Assembly: GCA_964017185.1 (NCBI GenBank)
Contig: OZ024872.1
Location: 44,150,188-44,214,187 of the forward strand
Direction of reading: 5' to 3'
Source of the DNA: Rugalucina vietnamica
Lineage: Eukaryota; Mollusca; Bivalvia; Lucinida; Lucinidae
DNA length: 64,000 bases
The notes below the pieces were generated by a model. It worked only from the letters and a program-made list of their open reading frames with translations, did not search any database and was not told the DNA's origin. Below, piece by piece: positions 45,980-59,700 of the stretch (its first letter is position 1; every line of letters starts with the position of its first letter). Position numbers and translations under genes: made by a program.

Positions 45980-48900
45980 TTCTATGCTACCCGAGAGTAA
46001 AATGGATTCTGATTACACCATTCATTACAGAAAACATTGAAGTTTATCGTATCACTGGAATTAATTTTCTAAACAAGTCACGTTTAATGATATTTTCGTG
46101 AAAAGTTCATTTTTGAGAATAAAATTGCGAATTTCTGAAATTTCTCTTTGCCTCAAAATATCAGTGCCACATAGATATTTTCTTATTATGCCCACGTCAA
46201 AATATTGCCAACATTGTGTTCTTAGTTTTAAATGTGTTATCATCAGCCAAAATTGTTTCAGTTTTTGAAAAATCACGTTTTTATGACAGAAATCGCGATT
46301 TTTTGAAATTCGCCTTAAAAAGTTTTCTGTAAGAAAATTACAAAATCGCTTTCCAGTAAAATGGTATTGTAATCATAAACATCATTATTCGGGCTGTTCA
46401 TTTTATTTGAAATTGCATTTGTATCGAGTTCCAATGAAGCTGGATACCAGAAATTAACAATGGTGTGTATTTTCAGAAATATATGACATACGAGTGCATG
46501 ACTGTATTTCTAGGCGGAAATAAGGCATCAAAAGTTATTTAAGAAACTTAAAATGTTTGTAAAAGACAACTAAAATAGTCTTATAGGTGTTTGCAAGATT
46601 GACAATGTGTTTCCGGAGTTTAATTCTGGGGTAAATAATGAATTTTAGCAGAAAATTGCGAAATATTGCAAACAACCATATAAAGGTCTCTGCATGAAAA
46701 CTATACAATTGCGAGTAAAACAGTTTGATAGGTGTTTGCAAGACTAACAATGTGTTTTATATAGTTCAATTTTGGGGTAAGTGATGGGGGAAGGTTACAT
46801 TAGGGCCGGAATTCTGGTTTCCATGGCCACAGACAGCTCCAATAGACTTACAAAAGGAAAACATGAACAAAGCTTTTTCTCCAAAACCACAATACCCAGA
46901 GCTTTAATATTTTTTTTGTGTGTAGCAATGCATAGTACCCCTCTTTGTAAATCCTGCCAACCGTGCCCCTGGGGTCCATAATGGCTCCGCCCCAGGACGT
47001 CATTGCCTGCCATAGGCTTACAATGAGAAATATATGAAAAAATGTTCTCTGAAACCACAAGACCCAAAGCTTCTGTATTTGGTATACAACATTGTTACAT
47101 GGAGCTTGACATAAGTCCCGCAAAGCATGCCCATCTGGCCAAGAATGGCCACATCCCGGTGGTCATTAGCTCGCATAACCTTACAAGTAGACAAAACATC
47201 AAAAAATCTTCTCTAAAACCACATGGCCCAGTAATTTTTTATTAAATTTGTAGCTACATGTATGTATAGTAATATTCCTTGTAAATCCTGTGAACAGTTA
47301 CCCTTGGGTTCATACAGGCTTCACCAGAGGGATTTGATTATTTACCATAGCGGGAAATACTTAAAAATTCATATTCTCTGAAACCACAGAAACCACTAAG
47401 AACCAAATCGTGTATGCTTTGTATCCAGCAATGTTATGAAGAGCACTAAATAAATTCGTCCATTCACGCCGCGGGGTAAAATATGGCCCTACCCGGGGGT
47501 CATTAGTTCCCATAGCCTTGGAATAAGAAAAACAGAATCTTCTCTGAAATTGTAAGGCCCCGTGCGTTTATATTTTATTTGCTGCAAGTATAGTAAGGAA
47601 AAAGAAGGCCATGGTCAGGAAATGGCGCAATCAGAAACAAAATAGATACCAATCTAAAAAACGAGATGGGAAAAACTAAACTGGCAATCAGGTACCTCTA
47701 CTTAGAAAATATACCGTAAGCCAAATGAGCAGCTATTTCCAAATAGGCGGTCACTCAGTTAACCGAACTTTGGAGTCATATTTTTGTGTTGTTTGAACCT
47801 TATGTGCGTTTTAATGTTTTTATTTAAGTTCGGGTAACTAAGTGGCCGCCTATTGGGAAATAGCTACTCACTCGGCTTACGATATGTAGTCTAAGTATAA
47901 GAACCTAATTATCAATTTAGTTTTTCGCACCTCGGTTTTTGGAGTGGGAATTTATTTCTGATTGCATCTTTTCCTGATCATAGCCTACATGTACCTCTTA
48001 TCTAAAATATGATGCTCGTTATAAACTTTCATTGGTCCATACAGACACTGCCCGGTGATGTCATTATCTGCCAAAGGTTTAAGAGCTGTCGCTTGACAGT
48101 GTGTTCGTCTTCTGGCTTTGTCAGACATCAGGACCACCTCGACATGTAAGCCAAAGCACCATGCTCATACATCTTTTTGCATTGAAGCTTAAAGGCAATA
48201 TCACTGAACCAAGAAATTAGGTCACAGTGATCTATAAATATTTTGTGGTCAAGGGTCAATTCATACTCATAATAATTTTGAAAGAAGTATAATCATTGCT
48301 GAGAAAGAAGTATGCTCATATAATAATTGAGTGTCAAGATATTAGGCAAAAGACTAGACCATGGAAATTAGGTCAACCCAGCACTAACCTCATGACACAT
48401 AAGTCAGTTTCAGGACCAACCCATCTCTATAAGTTGTTTCTATTTAGGAATGATAAAGAAAACAATTTTTAAGGTGTTCTAGATTGTGACCTCTAGCCCG
48501 ACCTCTTGCTCGGACCCAGTGGCCCGATGTCCTGGAACCTGAAGTACATGAAAAATGAATGCTGTATGATAAGCTGTTGTCAATATATGCGATATATCTA
48601 GCCCCACCCAAGTGGAAATGGACCTAGGAATCCAATGTCATGAAATGAACCCCACCCCTATAGTGTACAAACATCACAACTATGAATGCTGTCTTATAAT
48701 TGGTTGTCAATGTATAGACTTCTAGAAACATTAACACAGAAAAGTCGTGTGTGATGGTGTTCTTGATTTTAATCTTTCGCTCCCTCCTTAGCAAGGATTC
48801 GGGGCTCCGATGCCATGATGTGAAAGCCAACCCTACCGGGTATCAATGGTCAAAGTATCAATACGTATAGGGTTGTCAATGCATGCATTTGGACTTCTAG

Positions 48901-49989
48901 AACAATTTTATGGTGATATAGATTTTGACCGCTAGCACCACCCTGGTGCATAGACCCTGTGGCACGCTGCCTAAAATTGAAAGCCATCCCTACAGGGTAC
49001 ATATGGCCCAAGCATGAATGTTTTCTGGTCAGTGGGTATCAAGTTATGGACTTCTAAAAAAAACTTTAAAGCAATTTTGACGCGTACGGGAGCGTGCACT
49101 CGCACGGGAACTCTTACGACCGAAGTGACTACAGCAGTTCTATGCACTAAATGCAGTTGACCTAACAAAAATAAGAAGCTTGAATGACAGTCCTTTGGCT
49201 TAGTATTCCATTTTACTGGAAAACAATTGAACAGTTTTCGTGTGGAGAACTTTATATGGTATTTTGCAATAATCCGCATTTTGTTTTCTTAAAATCACCA
49301 TATACCCCAAAATTGAACCCTGAAAAACACATTGTCAATCTAGCAAACACCTATGAAACTATTTTATTTGAATTTTACAAAGATTTAAGTTAAAAAAAAA
49401 AAAAAACAAACAAAAAAAAAAAACATTTTGACGCCTCATTTCCGCCTAGAAAAACAGCCACGCGCTCATATGTCGTATATTTCCGAAAATACACACCATT
49501 GTTAATTTCTGGTACCCAGCTTCATTGGAACACGATACAAGTGCAATTCCAAGTAAAATGAAACGCCCGAATAATGATGTCTATGATTATTATATAGTTT
49601 TACTGGAAAGCCTTTCTATAAATTTCAGACAGAAAACGTTTTAAGGTGAATTTAAAAAAATCACGATTTTTGTCATAAAAAAAAAAAAACATGATTTTCC
49701 CCAAAACTGAAAAACTTTGGCTGGATGAAAACACATTGAAAACTAAGAACACGATGTTGGCAATATGTTAGGCGTGGGTTTGATAAGAAAATATCTACGT
49801 GGCATTGTAATTTTGAGGCAAAGAGAAATTTCAGAAATTCCCAATTTTATTCTCAAAAATGAACTTTTTACCAAAATATCATTAAACGTGACTTGTTTAG
49901 AAAATTAATTCCAGTGATACGATAAACTTCAATGTTTTCTGCAATGAATGGTATAATCAGAATCCATTTTACTCTCGGGTAGCATAGAA
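45980..49989. mobile_element. ~4-kb element with ~700-bp inverted arms
   Basis: Arms about 45980-46775 and 49295-49989 are mutually inverted: tctatgctacccgagagtaaaatgg / ccattttactctcgggtagcatag, then aaacaagtcacgtttaatgatatttt and more. The arms keep interruptions by A runs at 49395-49430. The interior (46780-49290) holds ~190-bp repeats of cttacaa...ctctgaaaccaca (46800-47580), an M3 palindrome (47595-47996) and blocks of gacttctagcnccacc...cctacagggtacat (48480-49020). No transposase was recognised. It sits inside an old RT sequence. Confidence 0.75.
47595..47996. mobile_element. M3 foldback element (shortened palindrome)
   Basis: Left arm aaggccatggtcaggaaatggcgcaatcag, right arm ending ttctgattgcatcttttcctgatcatagcctacatgtacc. 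Nested inside the 4-kb element. Confidence 0.7.
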
Positions 49990-50030
49990 CTCTTTGATTT
50001 CGCCAATTTTTCCTCAGGTATATGTCTTAA

Positions 50031-50962
50031 GCCCCAGTCCCACTGCCCTTACGATCGCTTAAGATCGCCTTACGACCAGTTTAAGATCACATTTTTGCGA
50101 TAATCACAGGTAAACTCAGTGGATCGCAAGACCGATCTTGAGTGATTTTGGGCGGTCCTCTGAAATATTCAGTTCTAGCGATCGTTTTAAAAAAAACATA
50201 GCCATTCCAAAATGTCTAATGCAGTCATTTGAGAAGTACCGATGTTGCTGAAATTCTTTTTATGCGAAAATGGTGCTTAATAGTATAATCTTGAAAAATA
50301 TAATCTTAAGTATCTGCGATCATCCAACGATAGATCTTAACGTTTTTGAGCAATCGTAGGATTAAAATCCGTCGCAAGCGGTTTTTGAACATGTTCAAAA
50401 TTCTGGTGCAAGGATTCGAGATCACAGGTGAAGCGTACACAATTACAGATAATCGTATAACGGTCTTAATGAGGGCTTACGATTTTTTTCCAATCTTGAA
50501 ACGGTCTTAAACTGGTCCTACGACTTCTCAAGATCATATTTAATAACGATGCGATTTATAGAGTTGAGCGTGTAGTATATATTGTATATAACCCTTTAAA
50601 TTTCAAATAAAAATTATTTTCATGAAAATATTATTTTTATTTTACGAATCCTGAGTACCGTGAGAAAACATAACTTTATTCTGACTCGAGATACATGCAT
50701 TTCGATGAAATTAAACATTCGGCTATAACTTTTGAGCCGCTAGAATTATTTTCAAATACACAAAGACGAAAAGGAACATTTTAAAAACATGTTTTTGAAA
50801 ATCTACATAAGTTTAATTGCATTTTTAACAACTTTTGATTTGAATTTTTACATCGCCCGTTGAATTAATATTTTGAATCCATCTACGCAAATATTTTAAA
50901 ACGAAACCCCCAATTTTCCTCACATCTCGCAAAACTTAACTTCACTTTAATGCGACGTACAT

Positions 50963-51022
<60 letters not shown>

Positions 51023-52325
51023 ACCCCTTCAATGGTAATATGAATAATGAGGCGTCTCTTGTCATTTTCCGTCAAAAATCAGTGATCATTTTTGTTTCAT
51101 CTCCACACGCGATTTCTAAATAGCGTGATGCTGCATTGTGCATCGCCTTCCCTGAACCTTAATGGATAGTGCAGCGCAATGATATTCATTTTCTAGCTTG
51201 ACAATTAAGCTTCATTTAGATATTGTAGTGGTCATATTGGAAAAAATAGCAGCGAATAATCATGACTGAACCAAATGTTAGCTTCATGGTGTGACGTCAT
51301 GGGGTTTCTACGTACATGTAAGTACGTAAACTTGCGTTAGGTTGCCCAAAATAGTTTAAGGTTGTTTAAGAATTTATTTTTGTCTTTCCTACACATTATT
51401 ATCATTTTACATTATTCAGGCTTTTGCCGATTAAATGCTTACATTACGATGTTCGTGATTCATAAAGCTTCTTTCCAGTATACATTGCATTACCCGCAGC
51501 CATTGGTTGAAACAACATCTGGTGCTGCTGTTTAGCTTTTTTCATACTGGATCATTGATCTACGCAGAAAAATATAAATTGAAATCAGCAGTGGTTTTAC
51601 CAATGAGCAGTCTCCGCAGTGTTGGAAAACTGCAGTGGTTTTACCAATGAGCAGTCCCTACAGGGTAGGGCTTTTAGCAGAGATTTGACGGACCAAAAGG
51701 CAAAGTCCCCGCTTTTCCCCGGGGATGGGGGGGGGGGGGGGAAGAGCATGATAACAAATAACTGGTGCATAAATCGTAGGCAATACGCGAGTAGTATTGT
51801 TAAAATGTATTCGCTGACCAGCCTTCATAGTAGCACTGTTAAAATGCATTCGCTGACCAGCCTGCAAAGTAGCACATATTTTATATTTGATTTATATTTG
51901 TATCTGCATCACACAGGTTCTCGTACAAGACGAGCTACGTATAAGCTAGTGCACGAGAATTCGTATACTTTTCAATTGCCAGCTTCACCAGAACATTATA
52001 TTAGTATATTTAAGTATGTGTTTCCTTGTACTGGACGAGATGTACTTTTAAACCTTCAATAATTATCAATGACTGCGCCGTTCTATAATAACTTTGTGAT
52101 TGACGAAATGTACCATGACACATAAACCGTCTCACGGACTTAGTGATATTGCACGTGACTTTTTTTATTCACGGACTTACTAGAGCGAGTGATTTTCAAT
52201 CGCAGGTACATGTATGCAAATTACCAAAGAGGAAAATCGTGGAAGACCAAAAGATTGATCTTAAAACTACAATCTTATAATGAATCGTACGATTTCCAAA
52301 TCGTACTATTCAATGGGACTGGGGC
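50031..52325. mobile_element. TTAA-flanked TIR transposon (piggyBac-like target), non-autonomous
   Basis: The 15-bp TIRs GCCCCAGTCCCACTG and CAATGGGACTGGGGC (one mismatch) are flanked by TTAA at 50027-50030 and 52326-52329. The interior begins with many gatcgtaag/cttacgatc words and contains a (GT)n run (50966-51019). A 147-residue frame at 51619-52062 resembles no transposase. TTAA duplication is the hallmark of piggyBac and a few other superfamilies; the exact class is open. Confidence 0.75.
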
Positions 52326-52332
52326 TTAACAC

Positions 52333-52478
52333 ATGATTTAACTTTATCGTACATAATTATCACGGATAACCCAAAGAAGTTTACCGTCAATACAAGCTTG
52401 TATACATGGAAACCATAGACCGTTCAAATACACGCTGTCAAACGCCTGTTGTAGATCTATAAAGGCACAATAAAGTCT
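52333..52478 (-). pseudogene. Non-LTR reverse transcriptase, 5' fragment
   Basis: The reverse strand reads CAFIDLQQAFDSV then NGLWFPCIQACIDGKLLWV, the classic RT motif around the first catalytic Asp. It runs into a stop/frameshift just before the TTAA junction. It continues, after removal of the TTAA element, into 50026-49990 (KVKSCVKTYT). It is the upstream part of the fragment at 45623-45913. Confidence 0.75.
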
Positions 52479-52481
52479 TAT

Positions 52482-52531
52482 GTCAGGCTTGGTCGGAAAC
52501 CCAGGTTATTGGTTTTCTCATGCAACGGCTC
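52482..52531. repeat. M2 MITE right-end fragment
   Basis: ggcttggtcggaaacccaggttattggttttctcatgcaacggctc matches only the last 50 nt of M2. Confidence 0.55.
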
Positions 52532-52794
52532 AAATACGACTTCCAAACACACTGTTTGTTAATTTGCCGTCATTTCAAAACAACTGAGTTTTTTCCCCTC
52601 TGCATTTAAAGTGAAACTTTTAAAAAGGGCAGCTTTCTTTACAAGCCTAAAGTACAAATATAATTACGTGTATTTCGAATCATTTCGCTTAATTTTTACG
52701 GGATAGTATTTGAAATAAACATTTGCCACTATCTTATAGCATTTTTGTTATATTCTTAATATTTGTCGATAACAATTTTATGCATTGTTTTCAT

Positions 52795-52945
52795 TGTTTT
52801 CATAGCTGCTCATTCGGCTTACGAAATGTATTCATGGTATAAGTACCTTATTGTTAGTTTGGTTTTTTCCCGCCTCGGTTTTTGTGGTGGGAATCTTTTT
52901 CTGATTGCGCCTTTTCCTGATCGTTGCCTACTTGTACCTCTTTCC
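52795..52945 (-). repeat. M3 arm fragment (reverse)
   Basis: atagctgctcattcggcttacgaaatg ... cctgatcgttgcctacttgtacctc, the outer half of an M3 arm. Confidence 0.6.
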
Positions 52946-53354
52946 ATTGATAAAGTTCAAAGAAATTTTTAGAAAAGCAAAGTTGTAGCCAATAATTCTT
53001 ATTTGCAAATGAATATGAACTACGATCAAAATATCCTGAAGTAAAGCGTTTAAAAGAAAAAGAAAACATGCCAAATGTTGCCTAAAGTGTATTGTTTTTT
53101 TTTTTTTTTTTTTTAACAAACACTTAAAGCAATTCAAGTGAAGGTCGTATACGAAATATTGCGATCCATAGAAAATACATGCATGGATCAATAACCAATA
53201 TCTATAATGTAAAAAATCTATTCAAAACGAACTGATTTTGCCGATCATAATTTCTTAACAGATATGTAGGTTATGAATATTTGATCACGCGGATTTACTT
53301 CAGAGTAAAGTTAAAGATTTTTTCCAGTATATACAGCAAAGGCCAGAGTTAAAA

Positions 53355-56300
53355 ATGGTAAGTGATACTTTCTTATTGTGAATTAACTTTTTACATTTAT
53401 TAAGGAAGCTCATCTTTAACAGTTAGCATGGTAAGTGTTAGAAAATCCATCTAATACATGATTTTTTTTTATAAAGTTGTATTTACTTATACAGTAGTTA
53501 AAGAGATGTACACTTTTACTTTTATAATAAGCCATTCTAACAAGCGACCATCTATAACATAGTAAAACAAAAACATACATGTATCATAATAAGTAATAGA
53601 ATATACAAATTTACATTATATTCGTACATGCATCTAAAAGTTTTCTAAAGTCGTGTTGCATTTTGATATCTCTTAAACATTATAGTCCGGCAGAACCTTC
53701 AGTGGACCTGGATTTGGAGTACATAGAAAATGTCTTTACATATTTGGAAAGCTGAGGTCTTCTACATTAAGAATCCAGCGGGTGACATCTTGTCACCATT
53801 GAGCAATTTGAGAAAATCAAGATGGCATCCAAGATGGCTGCCCGTATACGGAAAACAGTAATTTTCATGGAAATAATCATATTTTGAGATACTTTTAAAT
53901 ATAGGATCACTTGTATTTGAAAGCTGAATCATTTGTACATTGAAATTAGTGAAGACAGCAGGCAATGTATGGAGAGCATCCAAGATGGCCGCCAGAATAA
54001 AGGAAAATTACATTATTGAAAAGAGGTGATTTTAAGACTATTGCATTTCTTACCACAGTATGTGGCATTTTTGTGAACATTTAAGACTCCGATGGATGTC
54101 ATCTTATCACCATTGAACACTTTGGGAAATTCAAGAAGGCATTCAGGATGGTTGCCCGTATACAAAGAACAGTAATTGTCATGTAAATAATCGTGTTTTG
54201 GCAGATGTAAGACCTGAAATTACTCGCATTTAAAGGCTGAACAAGTCTGTGTACATTAAAACTAGTTTCACGAAGTATGGAGATCATCTAAAATGGCCGC
54301 CAGAATAAAGGAAGATGCAATATTGGCAGCGCTGAATTTCTCAAACAAATTAGTAAGATGGCAATTTTTGTTAACACCAGTCAAAGATTAAGTCTGAATA
54401 GATCTATTTTTTTAAATCTGTTTTGACTTATGGACATCATTTAGAATATTTTAAATCCAGGTCCACCACAAATAGCCCAAATGGCTACAGGACTATTAAA
54501 ACTGTTGATTTCTGCAGAGGAAGCAACAAAACATGACGTGTTTATTTAAATAACTTAGGATTAAACAAAGGTGTCACCAAAGCCCCAGTATTCAAGTTAA
54601 AGTTTGGCGAGATACATGTACAATACTTTGTGAATGGTTTGTGCGTTTCAGAGCCAAGAAAAGGGCACAAGTAAGATTTCAGAAGAGAATATGAAAAGTA
54701 AGTGTCATTTTGCATCAGGAAAAATCCGTGAAAACCTGGGGTTGGTAGGGGTATACCTACATGTACGTATGTATTTATCTTATTTTGATTCAAAACACAG
54801 ATTGTGGGTACTCGTTACAACCGCCTCGGCAAGGCGGTTCTAACACTCGGCAAGGCGGTTCTAACATGTAACCACTATCTATGTTTTGAGCAAAAATAAG
54901 AAAAATATCAAACCTTTTTCTGGTGAAATTTTCGTTTTCTTACCACTGTATTTTGCATGGACAAGTTTTCGAAATGGATATTTTTTGTTGATGTTTCAGA
55001 AAAACATGTACATGAAATAAATATCCCCTGGGTATAAAGGGATATACTTTTTTGTTAGTTTTTTGCTTCAAAACATAGGATGTGGGTTCTCGTTAGAACT
55101 GTCTCAACATGTACCCACAATCTATGTTTTTAGCAAATCTTTTAAAAATATTTTTCCAATGCAATTTTCGAGAAGTTTTACAGCTAAAAATAACTGTTTA
55201 TTGCATGAGCAAGTTTGCGTAAACGTATATTAGGGCCAGCTATTGTGAGAGACTGCCATCGAGCTTTTAGGCAGGTGTTACGCGAAACCGGGTTACATAA
55301 ATAGATAGAGCTTGAGTTTGAGAAGAAAACTGAATGCGCCTGAGAAGTAAAGATAAATATAATTAAATATAAAATAACCTTTGGAAGCAGAGAAAACATT
55401 CAAAGAGAGAAATTATGCGCCATATTGCATAATTTCGGGTAATGAACCCTCATCATTGACTCTAAAACCGGCAACGAAAGCCAGACGGCAATTGTGCTGT
55501 AATTTCGAGAACTTACTTAAAGTAGTCTAAATCAAAGACCAATTCCTATACGAGGCCAAATAGTAAAACTCTAGTTCAGAATATGTCTCTAAACATGTAT
55601 GAAAACACAATTAAACTGTATGTATGTGAAAAGAAATTGGTAGCTAGGAACATCTCATTTTACATCACGCAAATCTGTCCGTGTAACCGGAATACCCCAC
55701 TAATGCCTAAATTTTACCCCCTCAGTAATACCCAACTGTTATACTGGGCTGTGTAGGTTTTCTTATTTTAATCAAAAACATAAACTGTGGTATTCACTCT
55801 ATATTTTATGTTGTGTTTTCGTAATACTAGGATACAAAGACATCTTTTGTTTTCGTAATACTAGGATACAAAGACATCTTTTGTTTTCGTAATACTAGGG
55901 TACAAAGACATCTTTTGTTTTCGTAATACTAGGGTACAAAGACATCTTTTGTTTTCGTAATACTAGGGTACAAAGACATCTTTTGTTTTCGTAATAATAG
56001 GGTACAAAGACATCTTTGAAACGTTCGACGACAATCAAGATGGCTGTTTATGTCTGGAGGAACTAGAACCAGTACTACAGATATGTGGCTACAATCCGAC
56101 TAAGGAAGATAAAGACAAATTCATGGCTGAGTTTGACAAAGATAGTAAGGAAATATTGTAATTAACGTTTTTTAACATGAATACTTTCTTAAGGTTTGTA
56201 GAGTATGGCAATTTCAGAAGACAAATGTTCATGTTTTTGGCATTTAGAAATAAATGGAAACTACTATGAGAATTATGGATGACTCTATACTGTACATGTA

Positions 56301-56730
56301 TGATCCAGTCTATGATTTTCAAAATATGCAAATTTTACCATTAAGGAATTTGCAATAGGCAATTATAGTCATTTAATGATTGGCAAGTCGCCTGAACCAC
56401 AGTTGTCAGTTAAGACGTTCCTTGTTTAAATACTTCTCCTTTGCTGCTTCGATTAGTATATCCTCCTACCAGGGCAAAAACCTTATGGCAGGTTTTTGTT
56501 GTTTTATATGTTCATGTATGTATAAACCAATGAAATAAAAAGTCTCTCTTGCCTTACAGCAAACGGAACAATTGATTTTCAAGAATTTTCTGCATTTATG
56601 GAAAAGTTACAAGACGAACAAGGCACACCAGAAGAACAGAAAGAAAAAATGAAAGAAACACTCAAGGAATTTCAAAAACTTGACACGGATGGCAAGTACG
56701 TAACGTTTTCTTTAATTTCCTTAAAACGCG

Positions 56731-56766
<36 letters not shown>

Positions 56767-59700
56767 GCGTATGCGTGTGTGAGCAGTGAGTAGTCGGTTG
56801 ACAAGGTATGTCCACAGATTATTTAACGATTCTGAAACCATTATGGCAATCAAAACCAAATTACATTTTGAATGTCCATGTGCATGCAAATGTAAGCTTT
56901 TATATAAATGAGCAACATAATGAGAAAACCAGCATATGCGAAAACGAAGGCGCAGCTCAGCTTCTCATTTATTACGATGTTTATCAGCGCTTTGTTTTCG
57001 CTACATGGATAGTAGGTACACGTAGGCAACGATCAGGAAAAGGCGCAATCAGAAAAAGATTCCCACTCCCAGTCATACGAACCCGCTTTTTCCAAATGAA
57101 AAATAAATCCTTAATACATGGTTTCATTTGATTCTTTGGTAACTGTAAGAGCTAGAGTAATAAAATAGATACTACTATAAGACACGTCTCCTATAAGACA
57201 CGCCTCCTTTAAATCATTTTAATTAGTTAGGAATAGACCTCCCCAGAATGCTCCTGCCTCCATAAATGTAAATTCTTGACATTGCAGCACATGACACTTT
57301 CGTTTCCCGTTTGTAAAAGGCCACCGATGAGAGTGAGGTTAGCTGAGTGACTGCCTATTTGGGAATAGCTGCTCACTGGGCTTACGATATGTTTTCTTGG
57401 TATGAGAAACTTAGTGTCATTTTAGTTTTTTTCCCACCCCTCGGTTTGTGGAGTGGGAATCTCTTTCTGATTGCGCCATGTCCTGATCATTGCCTACTTG
57501 TACCTTTTCATTACCAGAGATTTTCCCATATGACACGCCTTTCACATTAAACGTTTTTTTTCTGCTTCTGTAATGGTGGACGGACGGACGGACGGACGCC
57601 GGACCATTGGTTTACTAAGCTCACCCTGTAAGTCTTCTGCTTCCAAATGATCTATTCATTATATACTTAACGACACTTCCAACGCTACCGATAGCGTTTT
57701 TGCTATAATTTCAAAACTACACAAGATATTGAAATGAAAATCGCAGGGATGATAGAAAAATTCATGAGACGTGTGCTGAAGGCAAAATCATCCTAGTGAA
57801 CCTTTATTAAGAAACAACCCGGGCGTTTAGAAACACTACACTTCATTTTCAAAAGTCGCAAAACTTGAGGGATTAAACAAAACATCATTTCATCAATAAA
57901 CAAAAAATGCCACGGTGTATTTCTTGTTTTTCTTTTATTCATGAAGAAAGAATATAAACAAAACAACAAACGAAACAATTGAAGTTAAACTATCACACCA
58001 AAATATTCATCTGATTTGATCAAATTACCTAGTCAGGCCGCCATTTTCGAATGACAGCTAGCTAACAATTACGCATCGAAGCCACGTACCGCATACATGT
58101 ACAAGGACTACTGGCGCTGCGCTATACCATTCCACCCATACCGTACAAATTTCTGAAACTTTATAACATTAGCAGGGTACCGTCTCCTTCCTACACAGCT
58201 GATAATGTCCCAGATATGGGACAGATATGGTCTATTTGATTTAAGTCGATGATTTGGATGGCTAAATAATTAACAGAAGGTTTACAGTCTTGCGTGCTGT
58301 ATGAAACGTCGCACCGTCGTGTGTCAGACGCATACCCCTGTCAGTCCGTACATATGATTTGTTTTTCTGAGAACTGTTCTTCCCGTCATGTGCTGTGGCA
58401 AAAAGAGAAAACAAAACCAGAAGGAAATACGGAGGAACCATTGTGAAGATCTTTGTTCGCTACACATGTTTTGTGACTTTTGAAAATGAGGGGTGGTGTG
58501 TCCGAACGCCAGGAGCGTTTCTTTATAAAAGTCTGTTGGCATCATTTTGCCTTCAGTACACATCTAATGAATTTTTCTATCGTCCCTGCAATTTTCATTT
58601 TAATATCTTGAGTAGTTTTGAAATTATAGAAAAAAACTCTATCGGTAGCGTTGGAAGTGTCGTTAAGTATACATGTATTTTATTATAAATGTACATGGAA
58701 CTGGTGGCCATCTTGATAATGTGACCTTGATCATTAATATGAGCTATCATCAGCTACTCGCCGCCAGTGATCGAGAGTTCGATCTGGACTTCTCCAGTCT
58801 CACGTTGAGATTTTTAAACCTAAGTCCTGTCCCCGTGTGACTTTTATGTGGCGTTGAAAGACAGCCAAAATGTATCATTATAATGCATTTATCTCTAAAT
58901 ATTGATCATACTTCATGAAATATATTGAAAAGAATAAGAAACTTTTAAGTTTTCAACGTTTCTTATTGTTTTCTTATCATTATTTTGATTTTAAATATAA
59001 CCAGTCTCTATTTTGATTGTGGCAGTGTGTAATTTATGCTTCACATTTCGGATTGTCAAAATTGGATTCCGTCAAATGTAGCAGAGTTACGTCATTTTGC
59101 CGATTTCTTCCCTTTTCGAATGTAGTTTGGCTTTGTTTGGCCCAGCAGTTCAGAAGAGATGTTTGAACATTATGGACAACGACGACGGGTACCAGGGCAT
59201 GGGTATACAATAAGCTCACCTATGGGCCTTCAGCTCAGGTGAGCTAAAAATGTACACTTAGTATTGGTAACCTTCCTTGTCGTAGAATATGTCAAGGTCA
59301 TGAACCCATTATTGACGAATGGAATAGTCCACCATTATGATTAGGGCGAGTTCACTTTCATTTTTAGGGATATGAGGAGAATTTTCTTCCCATTTTTCGA
59401 TGAAATGCTTCTATGCAAACAGAATAGCCCAGATGGGACGCTGCGTTCTGCGGCGTCACATCTGGGGCTGTACTGCTTGCCTTTGGCATATAAAAGGACG
59501 CCAGATTTAAATATGTTAATCCCCTAATGCTACTTGAAAGTTTCAAAAAAATAGACCTTCCGGTTTGGGAAAAGTAGATTTTAAAAGTTGCAACCATCTG
59601 ATATGGGTGTGGCGGCCATCTTGGACATGTAATCTTGACCATTTTTCCAAGTTTTTGTTCCCATGTCCAAAGAAGCACCAAATCAGTATAATTTGATTCT

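Noticed and set aside
51619..52062. 147-residue open frame inside the TTAA element
   Set aside because: Contains duplicated low-information text (taccaatgagcagtc, gctgaccagcct) and a poly-Gly run, with no transposase motif.
55815..56018. CRISPR-like array
   Set aside because: Units are directly adjacent with no spacers and the host is a eukaryote; it is an intron/exon junction repeat.
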